In this document: positions 27,104 to 36,206 of the stretch, one piece after another
How the letters are laid out: every line of letters starts with the position of its first letter
How positions within the stretch are numbered: position 1 is the stretch's first letter
NCBI RefSeq assembly: GCF_000970205.1
Contig: NZ_CP009512.1
Location: forward strand, 1,922,001 to 1,986,000
Length of the DNA stretch: 64,000 nucleotides
Source: Methanosarcina mazei S-6
GTDB taxonomy: Archaea > Halobacteriota > Methanosarcinia > Methanosarcinales > Methanosarcinaceae
Direction: 5' to 3'
Notes under the pieces: generated by a model
The model's database searches: none
What the model saw: the letters and a program-made list of their open reading frames with translations, nothing else
Told to the model about the DNA's origin: nothing
Translations under genes and position numbers: made by a program

Positions 27104-27724
27104 TTACAAACGGCGCTTTCTTAGAATTTCAAGCAGTTCATCCGCATTTATAAGCATTATTGCTGTTGCGGCTTTTGAAAGTTCATAAGAACAGCTGGCT
27201 TTTGCAAAAACTTGAGGTTCGGAGAGTTCTTTCCAGAGGGGAGGCATGAGGTTTATAGAATCCGCCATTCCTCCTATTGAGTCAGGGGAAACATGAAATA
27301 CCCTGTTAATACCTGCTGAAATTAACCTTATAATGCACATAGGGCAGGACTCAAGGGATGTATAGAGCGTATAGTCCTTCAGGGTTGTAATTTGCGGGTT
27401 TTTTTCTTCAAAATAATTTAACGTTACCATTTCCGCGTGCAGGTCACTCCGGAAAGAAGGAGAGTACATAAGGTTGTGCCCGAAAGCCACAGTTTCTCCG
27501 TCCCGATCCACAATTATACTTCCAACCCCGTAATTTCCCGAATCTACGGACTTCAAAGCAAGAACATCCGTAAGCCAGGCGTAAGGGTCATCCGTATAAT
27601 CAGAGCAAAAACTGTACGATTGCAGCCAGCTTTTCCATTTAATAACTTCTTCGTTATTAAAGCCCTCTTTTAAACCGATTTCTCTCAGCAGTTCCTCTCC
27701 AAGACCTCTGATATCACCTGTCAT
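27104..27724 (-). CDS. CMP/dCMP-type deaminase family protein
   Basis: 206 residues. The zinc site is complete: LHAEMVTL (His ligand and catalytic Glu, about residue 102) and LESCPMC (two Cys ligands, about 131-134). The family deaminates cytosine, guanine or related bases; PCxxC is altered to SCPMC here. The N-terminal 60 residues are helical and unusual, as in guanine-deaminase-like or larger members. Substrate unknown. Divergent from the PNPOx-like gene at 27877. Confidence 0.82.
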   Translation of the reverse strand: MTGDIRGLGEELLREIGLKEGFNNEEVIKWKSWLQSYSFCSDYTDDPYAWLTDVLALKSVDSGNYGVGSIIVDRDGETVAFGHNLMYSPSFRSDLHAEMVTLNYFEEKNPQITTLKDYTLYTSLESCPMCIIRLISAGINRVFHVSPDSIGGMADSINLMPPLWKELSEPQVFAKASCSYELSKAATAIMLINADELLEILRKRRL

Positions 27725-27876
27725 AACTTTTACTCCTGCTCATGCGCAAACAACATTATATAATACTTTTTTAGCCCTGAAAGGTTATTAAAGTACACAA
27801 ATAATCTTTCAGGTACAGAATTCTAACGCTTAAATATATAAATTTATACTGCAAATCATTCTGATGGTGAAATATT

Positions 27877-28281
27877 ATGGTAAAGTTAACTGAAGAAATG
27901 AAAACCGCTTTTTCGAAAGTAAAAATCTTCCCTGTTGCAACGGCTTCAAAAGAGGGCGTCCCCAATGTGGTCCCCATAGGTTTCTGCCAGCTTGTGGATG
28001 ATGAAACAATCTGGATTGCTGACAACTTCATGGTTAAATCCCTTGCAAACCTGGAAGAAAACCCGAACGTTGCGATCTATGTATGGGGACCTGAAACAGG
28101 CGGATGCTTCCAGATAAAAGGAAAAGCTACAATCATCAGCTCTGGCGAAAAATTCGATAAAATGAAAGCAATTGTGAATGCTGCAAAACCAGGTCTTCCT
28201 GCAAAAACCCTTATCGAAGTCATGATAAGCGATGTGTTCCAGTGTGCTCCGGGCCCTGAAGCTGGAAAGAAACTTCTGTGA
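27877..28281 (+). CDS. Pyridoxamine 5'-phosphate oxidase-fold protein
   Basis: 134 residues with the split-barrel pattern: KIFPVATASKEGVPNVVPIG, WIADNFMVKSLANLEENPNV and FQIKGKATIISSGEKFDKM. This resembles small FMN-binding archaeal proteins. ATG preceded by GGTGA. Short intergenic distance to the divergent deaminase. Probably a flavin-dependent reductase or storage protein (inference). Confidence 0.82.
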   Translation: MVKLTEEMKTAFSKVKIFPVATASKEGVPNVVPIGFCQLVDDETIWIADNFMVKSLANLEENPNVAIYVWGPETGGCFQIKGKATIISSGEKFDKMKAIVNAAKPGLPAKTLIEVMISDVFQCAPGPEAGKKLL

Positions 28282-28430
28282 TAAAGAAACTGCTGAATAG
28301 ATTTATGGAAAAATAGATTTATCGAAATATTCTCTCTGCATAAGGAGCAGGTCAGGCAGGTTGTCCCCTGAAATAAGTATATCTCCAAAAAGTACAATAT
28401 ATGGATATACGAAATATCGGGAGTGAGGAA

Positions 28431-28640
28431 ATGGTTGAAAATAAAGGAAGACCTCCAATTTTTTGTGAGAAACTCTGCATTGTCTGCAAAGGCGCAAGAG
28501 CAGGCAATAGTATCTGCAAGTCTATCCAGAACCTTGAGCTTAAAATCTTCGGGAAAAACGGCTGCATCTGGGGAGCTGCAAGGACAAAATACTACGGAGT
28601 GACTCCTGATAAAAAACTTCCTGAAAGGTTCAAAAAATAA
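28431..28640 (+). CDS. Small Cys-rich conserved-looking protein
   Basis: 69 residues from ATG 28431, which has GGAGTGAGG upstream; an upstream in-frame ATG at 28401 is less well placed. Cys residues in FCEKLCIVCKG, ICKS and NGCIWG could bind a metal or an Fe-S cluster. The C-terminus is basic. No membrane segment. I do not recognise the family. Separate from the preceding gene by 149 bp. Confidence 0.65.
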   Translation: MVENKGRPPIFCEKLCIVCKGARAGNSICKSIQNLELKIFGKNGCIWGAARTKYYGVTPDKKLPERFKK

Positions 28641-29020
28641 CTAATGCAAAAAAGCAGTGAAAAACAAATAGAGGATGCGGTAAGTCATATTTTATTAACC
28701 TTACTTATTTTGTTAATGATATTTCTTCCATTTCCTCTGACCTGGCTGCTGCTTCTGATACTTCTCTGTATCAATTTTGTATCTGATTTACTTCATTTAA
28801 TCAATTTTATTTAATCCCGGCATTACTACCTAATCAAATTCTATTCAATAACAGTTTATACTCTTCAATCCCGGTTTCTCATATTAAATCATAGTTTATA
28901 CTCTTCAATCCCGGTTCACACTCTTCAACCACTTACTTCATTTTACCTGCTGCATAACCTGCTCTGACTGCCTTCAAAAACCCAAACTATAAATGTAAGC
29001 CAGAAACATCTGCGTGTAAC
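28641..29020. other. Spacer with repeated CTCTTCAATCCCGG motif
   Basis: A short plus frame at 28644-28814 begins KSSEKQIEDAVSHILL and looks hydrophobic, but I am not confident it is a gene. Between 28859 and 28935, ACTCTTCAATCCCGGTT occurs twice and a third partial copy follows. Confidence 0.4.
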
Positions 29021-29881
29021 ATGCCTGTATTAAGTATTATTGCCTGTGGGATGCTTGAAGATGAGCTCGTACATGTACTTATAAGGGATTGCGAAATCAG
29101 GCAGCTAATAGTTGTGGAGAACAATAATATATCTGGATTCCTTCGCAAGCTAAGGTCCGGAGGCCTTGTCCCGCGGGTCATATCTCTGGATAGAGTCCCT
29201 ATGCTCCTTGAAACCGGATTCAGCCCTGGTTTTAAAAAGATCTCAAAGATGCTCATGCATTTCCATTTCTTCCGGAAAATGAATGAGAAAATCGAGTCCG
29301 GGGCAGGAATTAAAATAGATGTGGTCATAAACCTGCTCAGGCTTGGGCTTCATGTCGATCTTGAGCTTCTTAAGTCTGAAGTGTATAAAAACGTCCGGGA
29401 AATGGCTAAATTTTCTGACGGGATCCTTATTTTCTATGGAACCTGCGGTCATGTTCTGGGAGGATTGGAAAGAGATTTTGCAGACCTTGAATGCCCTCTT
29501 TTTTTCCTTAAAGACAGCTCCGGAGAAATCGTTGAAGATTGCATCAGTGCAGCCCTTGGAGGAAATGATGCATATGCAGGAGCCATGCTTGAATGCAGGG
29601 GCAAAGGTACTATTTACCTGACACCCATGTGGGCTTCAAGCTGGAAAATGCTTGAAAAGGAGTCAGGAAACAGGGACTTAAACAACAGGTATTTGAAAAA
29701 CTCGAGGTACTGCCTGGCTGCAAAAATAGACTCCGGGATTTTATACGACCCTTACTTTGATAGGAATGTGGAAGACTTTGCCCTCACTTTTGGCATGAAA
29801 ATTATTAATATGAGCGGAAGTTCTGAAGTTGCAGAAAAGTCCTATCTTGCTGCAAGAAAGGCGGTTCTAAGGAAGACATAA
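29021..29881 (+). CDS. DUF1638 domain protein
   Basis: 286 residues. It matches DUF1638 features: N-terminal IIACGMLEDEL, central IFYGTCGH and ECPLFFLKD with DCISAALGG, and TPMWASSWKM further on. DUF1638 proteins are frequent in Methanosarcina, often near methylamine and corrinoid methyltransferase genes. No such gene lies nearby here. The conserved Cys and His suggest metal or corrinoid-related chemistry (inference). Cytoplasmic; ATG start; the stop codon runs into a tandem repeat. Confidence 0.8.
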   Translation: MPVLSIIACGMLEDELVHVLIRDCEIRQLIVVENNNISGFLRKLRSGGLVPRVISLDRVPMLLETGFSPGFKKISKMLMHFHFFRKMNEKIESGAGIKIDVVINLLRLGLHVDLELLKSEVYKNVREMAKFSDGILIFYGTCGHVLGGLERDFADLECPLFFLKDSSGEIVEDCISAALGGNDAYAGAMLECRGKGTIYLTPMWASSWKMLEKESGNRDLNNRYLKNSRYCLAAKIDSGILYDPYFDRNVEDFALTFGMKIINMSGSSEVAEKSYLAARKAVLRKT

Positions 29882-30017
29882 ATTAAGTATTTTTCTAAAT
29901 TAAGTATTTTTCTAAATTAAGTATTTTTCTAAATTAAGTATTTTTCTAAATTAAGTATTTTTCTAAATTAAGTATTTTTCTAAATTAAGTATTTTTCTAA
30001 ATCAAGTATTTTTCTTA
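29881..30017. repeat. 17-bp tandem array (AATTAAGTATTTTTCTA) x8
   Basis: Seven perfect copies and one variant (AATCAAG) with exact 17-bp period start at the last base of the DUF1638 stop codon. The near identity means recent expansion. It lies 235 bp before the first CHASE4 kinase gene; the rest of that spacer is AT-rich with no gene. Confidence 0.95.
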
Positions 30018-30251
30018 TTATTGTAAGGTCCGCCGAAATCCTGTCGAAAGATAATATTTAAGTTTTTGAGATTGCTTATATAAGTTCACTTTTATTTTTT
30101 CCTGAAACTAATAAATTCAAAAGAAAAAGTTAATAATATTTATGCTTAAATTTATTTAATGTGTCTCCTAAATCTTATATAGTTTCTATTCTTTTAATAT
30201 TAAATAATATATTAACCTCAGGCTCCTCTTTACTTTTAAGTTATTGGGGGT

Positions 30252-32399
30252 ATGGCAATAGATATTAGTAAAAAGGTTCTTATTATCACCCTCTTAATTT
30301 TTACAGTTCTTACAGCCTCATTTACATTCACACATAACATGCAGCTGTCCAACTTTTTGGAGCTTGAACGGGCTGATACATTTGAGAATGTAGAGAGGGT
30401 GCAGAACGCTGTTGCTACTGAGCAGAGTTACCTTGATTACATTGTCCAGGACTGGGCGTGCTGGGACGATACATATCAGTTTATTGAAGACAAAAATCCG
30501 GAATACATTCAGGTTGACCTGCAGAATCAAACGCTCAGCGGGATTAATGTAAATGTTATGATTTTTGTTAATAATTCCGGGAAAGTTGTGTATGTAAAAT
30601 CCGTCAACACCAGCACGGCAGAAGAAGCACCCGTCCCCAGAAAACTCCTTGCAATGATAGAAGATGGGAGTCTTCTTACAGAAGGTGAGAACGATTCTAT
30701 AAGCGGTTTTGTTTTGCTTGATGAAGATCCTATGTTTATTGCGTGCCACCCTATTTTGACGACAAAATATGAAGGACCTTCAAGAGGCACTCTCATTTTT
30801 GGGAGATATTTTGATGATGCTTTACTTGAATCTTTTAAAAAAGTTACACGTTCTTCTCTTTTAATGTACAGGGCAGATGAAGAGATGCCCCAGGATTTTC
30901 AGAACAAAATTAAAAACTTTTCCCAAAATTCGGACAATATTGTGGTTGATCCTCTGAATAAAAAACAGATCGCAGGTTATTTCGGCTTGAAAGATATAAA
31001 AGGGGATATTGCTCTCATTCTCAGGGCGGACTTCCCGAGGGAACTTTATTTACACGGTGAAAGAACCCTCAATTATATGTACTTTTTTTTGCTTTTGACA
31101 GGACTCATGACAGGGGTGGGGGTCAAATTTGTTCTGGATAAACTATTTATTTCAAGATTAGTCGAAGTCGATGACTTCGTAACAAGAGTCAGGTCGGAAA
31201 AAGATCTTTCTCAAAGATTGTCTCTGGAAGATAATGACGAGTTATACCGCCTGTCAAGAGAAATAAACGGGATGTTAAATGAGATTTATCTGGCAGAACA
31301 GGAGTTAAAAGCCCAGGCACGTGAAAAGAAAGTCCTGCTTGACTCACTTAACGAACTGGCAGTTTTTGTGGACACGGAACTAAAAATAATCTGGGCAAAC
31401 AAAGCTGCACTCGAATATATGAATATGGGTCTTGAGAAAGCAATTGGAGTCTGTCTTAAGGTCGCTCCGGGCATAAGCGGATCTTTAGTTGAACATCTGA
31501 ACCTTGAAGAGATCTTTACCACAGGTGAGAAGAAATCAGGGGAATATACCGCACAGGACGGAAGAGTATGGTTTGCCCAGGCAATTCCTGTACCTGACGA
31601 GCAGGGAAAAATCATAGGCATTCTCCAGACATGCAGGGATGTCACTGAAAGAAAAGAAGCTGAAAGGCTGCTCCATGAGAAGCAGATCGCAGAGATTGCA
31701 AACCGTACCAAGAGCGAATTCCTTGCAAATATGAGCCACGAGCTCAGAACCCCTCTTAATTCAATAATAGGGTTCTCTGATCTTTTATACGAAAAAGTAT
31801 ATGGAGAGCTTAATGAAAAACAGGCCCGGGCTGTTGGGAATATCTCAAGGAGTGGCAAACACCTCCTGAATCTGATTAACGATATCCTCGATCTCTCTAA
31901 AGTGGAAGCAGGAAAAATGGAACTTGATTATAAAGAGTTTGAACTTGCCGGCAAGCTCAATGCAATAAAAAGTTTGCTGTCTCCTATTGCAGACAGGAAA
32001 AACATTGAAATTGATATTGAAGTGGATAAGGGCCTTACACATATCCGTGCCGACGAAGCCAGGTTTGTCCAGATAATGTATAACCTTATGGATAATGCCA
32101 TAAAATTCTCTCATGAAAATGGACTTGTAAAGGTAAGGGCGGAAAGGAAAGGAGATCTTGTAGAAATAACGGTTAAAGATAAAGGAATCGGGATAAAAGA
32201 AGAAGACCAGTGCAAGCTCTTCAAGCCCTTCAGCCAGGTTGACTCCTTTTCTTCAAAAACATTCCAGGGTACAGGCCTTGGCCTCTCTCTGGTTAAACAG
32301 ATTGTTAACCTTCATGGGGGCGAAGTCTGGTTTAACAGCAAAATAGGAGAAGGAAGTACTTTTGCTTTTACAGTTCCCATTGACGGAAATAATAATTAA
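30252..32399 (+). CDS. CHASE4-HAMP-PAS sensor histidine kinase
   Basis: 715 residues. Membrane helix at 8-28, extracellular CHASE4 sensor (about 35-270, with WACWDDTYQFIEDKNPEYI), second helix about 276-297, HAMP linker, PAS (about 360-470, ending CRDVTERKEAE), HisKA with His496 in NMSHELRTPLNSIIGFSDLL, and HATPase with N-box NLMDNAIKFSHENG, DKGIGIKEED and GTGLGLSLV. It senses an external signal and autophosphorylates. No response regulator is adjacent. Closely similar to the kinase at 34083. Start ATG behind GGGGG with short spacing. Confidence 0.94.
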   Translation: MAIDISKKVLIITLLIFTVLTASFTFTHNMQLSNFLELERADTFENVERVQNAVATEQSYLDYIVQDWACWDDTYQFIEDKNPEYIQVDLQNQTLSGINVNVMIFVNNSGKVVYVKSVNTSTAEEAPVPRKLLAMIEDGSLLTEGENDSISGFVLLDEDPMFIACHPILTTKYEGPSRGTLIFGRYFDDALLESFKKVTRSSLLMYRADEEMPQDFQNKIKNFSQNSDNIVVDPLNKKQIAGYFGLKDIKGDIALILRADFPRELYLHGERTLNYMYFFLLLTGLMTGVGVKFVLDKLFISRLVEVDDFVTRVRSEKDLSQRLSLEDNDELYRLSREINGMLNEIYLAEQELKAQAREKKVLLDSLNELAVFVDTELKIIWANKAALEYMNMGLEKAIGVCLKVAPGISGSLVEHLNLEEIFTTGEKKSGEYTAQDGRVWFAQAIPVPDEQGKIIGILQTCRDVTERKEAERLLHEKQIAEIANRTKSEFLANMSHELRTPLNSIIGFSDLLYEKVYGELNEKQARAVGNISRSGKHLLNLINDILDLSKVEAGKMELDYKEFELAGKLNAIKSLLSPIADRKNIEIDIEVDKGLTHIRADEARFVQIMYNLMDNAIKFSHENGLVKVRAERKGDLVEITVKDKGIGIKEEDQCKLFKPFSQVDSFSSKTFQGTGLGLSLVKQIVNLHGGEVWFNSKIGEGSTFAFTVPIDGNNN

Positions 32400-32569
32400 A
32401 ATACCAGATAACAGAAAGAATACCAAAGATGAACCATAATAATGCGAAATAAAGTCGCCCGACAGTACAGAAACGGCTGAAGACCTGAAGCCTTAAAAAA
32501 GTAAAAAAGGACTCTGAGTAAGAGAGTTTTAAAAATAGCTAATCCTTATACTGAATTTCCAGTTTTTAA

Positions 32570-33268
32570 TCAAAATGTAGGCTCCTCGATTTCCGAGCAG
32601 AAATCAATGTTCGGAGATGTCACTTTTATTTCATACAATTCCATCCTACCTGTTTCTGGCTCATATGTTTCTATCTCATGGCAGGCGAGTTCCTCTTTCT
32701 GGAAGTTTAAAAGTTCTTTCAGAGTAAAGACTGCATATCTACTTTTTCCTTTTCTGGACTCTCTAAGCTGGTCATAATCAAAATAAAGGTCATCATAGCT
32801 TACCACATGCCTGAACCATTCAACCGGGACAGGAAGCCGATAGAGAAGCGGGATTACGGATTCAAAATAGTTCCTGCAAACTTTTTTTCTTGATAGCTGG
32901 CACCAGTCATCTATCGAAAATTTTACTTTTCCGGATTCGACTGTAAAAACAACAGGATAAATCTTGCAAATTACAGGTTTAAAGTCCCTGCACTCACATA
33001 GTTCAGTTTCCGTATTCAAAAAAGGGCATAATTCTCCAAGTTTTAATACATGTATAAGCGTACCATCATCCATTTCCAAAACGTCCAGGTACTTTAGTTT
33101 AAATTCCGAAAGACTCATACCCATTTTTTTTGCCATATATTCCTTTTCTCCGGGCAGCAGAGTTCCTATTTTATTATGCTCGCAGGCACCTCCGCATTTA
33201 TTGCAGACATTGAACGTATTCTGGTTACTGCCACTGAACGTCCTATGAAACTTCTCATATATGTTCAT
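32570..33268 (-). CDS. YkgJ-type Cys-cluster (zinc/iron-chelating) protein
   Basis: 232 residues from ATG 33268; a TTG seven codons earlier is less likely. The Cys pattern CNKCGGAC near the N-terminus, then ELCPFL, ELCECRDF and VICKIYP, is that of the YkgJ/CxxCxxCC family, thought to bind Fe-S or zinc. The family has no settled function; some members are linked to methylation or flagellar modification. It lies on the opposite strand between the two paralogous kinases. Confidence 0.82.
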   Translation of the reverse strand: MNIYEKFHRTFSGSNQNTFNVCNKCGGACEHNKIGTLLPGEKEYMAKKMGMSLSEFKLKYLDVLEMDDGTLIHVLKLGELCPFLNTETELCECRDFKPVICKIYPVVFTVESGKVKFSIDDWCQLSRKKVCRNYFESVIPLLYRLPVPVEWFRHVVSYDDLYFDYDQLRESRKGKSRYAVFTLKELLNFQKEELACHEIETYEPETGRMELYEIKVTSPNIDFCSEIEEPTF

Positions 33269-34082
33269 GGGTATTTTTTGGAATCTCAATATAAAAACCT
33301 CAATTCTGTTACACTGAGTATATTGGATATATTTTTTTTAAGTCATATTTACATCTATGCCTCAAAATAACTTTTTTTGTCCATTTAATTAAAAAAAGTA
33401 ACAAGTTTGATTTCAAATGAAAAAACCGCTATATTTACAGTTTTCAAATGAGGAGGAGGGTATAATAAGTTTAGAAAGTAACGCAACTTTTTTGTAATTA
33501 AAATTAAAAAATAAAAAAATTATGCAGACAGACATTTACAAAGGGAAAAAGGAGCCTGGGCTTCATTATAAAAAATTTTATGTATTTTTCATTTCATTTA
33601 CTTAAATTAAATACAAAAGTGCAGGGTAAAGTATAAGAACTACGGATTGAAGTGTAAAATCTTGGAAAAATTATTATTACCCTGACCTGTAACCTTACTG
33701 GTCATAGAAAATCTTGTATGTTTTCGCTTTTTTCTTTTTTTTAAATTTTCTTAAGTTGCGGCAGGAGTTTATATAATTTTAATGCCATCAAAATCCAGGG
33801 AAGTCAATAATCGCGACCTGAATTTCTATAAAACGTAATTATCATGATCCGAATTTCTATGAAACGCAATTATATCTATTCTTAAATAAACAATTGTATC
33901 TTATTTTTGAGTATTAGTCAAAAGCACATAAAAAATTCTGGCAGATTAGCAATCCTTATATATTTTTTGATTTTATTTTAACTGTAGATATTTGCACTTC
34001 AGCTTATAATTTCAGCTTATAGCAATAGATTATTATCTGCCAGGATGCAGTTATTTTTTCCGGCAATTTCTTGGTGATCTGG
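33269..34082. other. 814-bp AT-rich spacer, no gene
   Basis: Nothing convincing on either strand. It must hold promoters for the YkgJ-type gene (minus) and the second kinase (plus). A TTCAGCTTATA direct pair occurs near 34000-34020, just before the kinase. Confidence 0.45.
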
Positions 34083-36206
34083 ATGGATATTAGTAAAAAA
34101 CTCTTGATAGTTACTTTTTCAATATTTGCTTTATTTACTGTACTTTTAATAACTGCATCCCACTCCATCCTGCTGGAGAGTTTTTCGGATCTTGAAGAGC
34201 AGGACACCGAAAAAAATACCGGGAAAATCGAGCAGGCAATAGCCTGGGAAATTATGTCTATTGACCGAACTGCACGGGACTGGGCTTTCTGGGATGATAC
34301 TTATGATTTTGTGAATACCTTAAATCCTCAATACATAGAATCAAACCTTGACGGCAATACTCTTTACAGTCTGGATCTCAATCTCATGCTTTTTGTAAAT
34401 AAGTCAGGAGCCCTGGTCTATCCGATGTCCGTAGATCTCATAAACGAGACAGTTGTCCCGGTTCCTGCGGGGATTATGGAAGGTATTGACAGTGGAGTCC
34501 TTATAGCCCATAATGATACGGATTATATACACGGGGTCGTCCTTCTGGATAACGGACCGATGCTTGTTGTTTGCCGGCCAATTCTAACAGGTCCCGGAGA
34601 AAGTCCGCATGCCGGAACTCTTATTTTTGGGAAATACCTCGATAATTCATATAGAATGTTTCTTGAAAACCGTACCAAGACATCTCTTGAACTCTATACT
34701 TTGAACCAGGAAATGCCCCCCGATTTTCAGGAGGCATTTAATAAAATTGCCCTTGGAGAGAAAAGTCCCTTTATAATCCTTGGCAATGAAAGGGTAGCCG
34801 GATATTTTGCATTGAGGAATACTACCGGAGAACCTGTAGCTATTGTGAGAGCCGATTATCCCCGTGAACTCTATGAACAGGGCGAAAAAACTCTGTATTA
34901 TATCTACATTTTCCTGCTGATCAGCGGGATCGCTACAGGGGCTGCAACCAAGTTCAGCATCGACCGCCTTCTTGTTTCTAGATTGATTACAATTGATAAC
35001 TTCCTTAAGAAAGTAAAAAGAGATAAAGATACCTCAAAAAAGCTGGAAATGGAAGGGGAGGATGAGATCCACAGGCTTTCAAAAGGCATCAATGATATGC
35101 TTTTCAGCATCAGACTTGCCGAGCAGGAGCTGAGGGCGAGTGAATATGAAAAGAAGTTTATTTTAGATTCTCTTGAAGAAATAGTGGTTTTGAGAGACCC
35201 GGAATTTAATGTCCGCTGGGCAAATCAAGCTGCTCTTAAAAACAGGGATCTTTTAATGATCGAAAATAAAGAAACAGCTCTGAATATCCCGGTTAATGAT
35301 AGAGAAATTTCCCCTGGACTCCAGCTACCCGGGGCACCGATCTGGACAGACCATGAGTTTACTTCGCCGGAAGGAAAGACCTGGCTGCTCAGGTTAAAAC
35401 CCATATGTGGCGAGACCGGAAACATCATCGCATACCTGGAAACCGGAGTGGAAATAACTGAACGGAAAAAATATGAAATTGAACTTTTCCGTGCAAAACA
35501 GGATGCAGAGGTCGCAAACTATGCCAAGAGCGAGTTCCTTGCAAATATGAGCCATGAACTCAGAACCCCTCTAAATTCAATAATAGGGTTCTCTGACCTG
35601 CTGCATGATAAAGTATATGGGGAACTCAATGCAAGACAGCTCAAAGCTGTAGGGAATATTTCAGGCAGCGGAAAACACCTGTTGAACCTTATCAATGAGA
35701 TCCTTGACCTTTCCAAAGTAGAAGCGGGAGGATTTGAACTTCATTACAGCACTTTCTGGCTGGCTGATGTATTTGCTGAAGTCAGGGATATGCTATTTCC
35801 GTTTGCTGCCAGCAAAGGAATAAAATTGGAGCTTGAGATTGAAAAAGACCTTCCAGGTATTTATGGGGATAGGGAGAGGATCACACAGGTCCTGAGCAAC
35901 CTGATGACAAATGCGGTTAAATTTTCAAATGAAAACAGCTGTGTAAGGGTAAAAGCATCACAAAACAATAACTTTATTGAAGTTTCCGTCTCAGACGAAG
36001 GGATAGGAATTGCGGCAGAAGACCACGATAAACTCTTCAAGCCTTTCAGCCAGATAGACTCTTCTTCGTCCAGAAAATATCAGGGAACCGGACTTGGCCT
36101 TGCTCTCGTAAAGGAAATTGTGCAGCTTCACGGCGGCGCAGTCTGGTTCAAAAGCGAAGTGGGAAAAGGGAGCACCTTCGGTTTTTCTATTCCACTTCAT
36201 GTATGA
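34083..36206 (+). CDS. CHASE4-HAMP-PAS sensor histidine kinase, paralogue
   Basis: 707 residues from ATG 34083 with GGTGAT upstream. It has the same domain order as the kinase at 30252: helix, CHASE4 (DWAFWDDTYDFVNTLNPQYI), helix, HAMP, PAS, HisKA with His491, and HATPase (NLMTNAVKFSNENS, DEGIGIAAED, GTGLGLALV). Phospho-acceptor and ATP motifs are intact, so it should be active. The PAS core differs most between the two, suggesting different second inputs. Its last 216 bp are overlapped on the other strand by the transglutaminase-like frame. Confidence 0.94.
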   Translation: MDISKKLLIVTFSIFALFTVLLITASHSILLESFSDLEEQDTEKNTGKIEQAIAWEIMSIDRTARDWAFWDDTYDFVNTLNPQYIESNLDGNTLYSLDLNLMLFVNKSGALVYPMSVDLINETVVPVPAGIMEGIDSGVLIAHNDTDYIHGVVLLDNGPMLVVCRPILTGPGESPHAGTLIFGKYLDNSYRMFLENRTKTSLELYTLNQEMPPDFQEAFNKIALGEKSPFIILGNERVAGYFALRNTTGEPVAIVRADYPRELYEQGEKTLYYIYIFLLISGIATGAATKFSIDRLLVSRLITIDNFLKKVKRDKDTSKKLEMEGEDEIHRLSKGINDMLFSIRLAEQELRASEYEKKFILDSLEEIVVLRDPEFNVRWANQAALKNRDLLMIENKETALNIPVNDREISPGLQLPGAPIWTDHEFTSPEGKTWLLRLKPICGETGNIIAYLETGVEITERKKYEIELFRAKQDAEVANYAKSEFLANMSHELRTPLNSIIGFSDLLHDKVYGELNARQLKAVGNISGSGKHLLNLINEILDLSKVEAGGFELHYSTFWLADVFAEVRDMLFPFAASKGIKLELEIEKDLPGIYGDRERITQVLSNLMTNAVKFSNENSCVRVKASQNNNFIEVSVSDEGIGIAAEDHDKLFKPFSQIDSSSSRKYQGTGLGLALVKEIVQLHGGAVWFKSEVGKGSTFGFSIPLHV

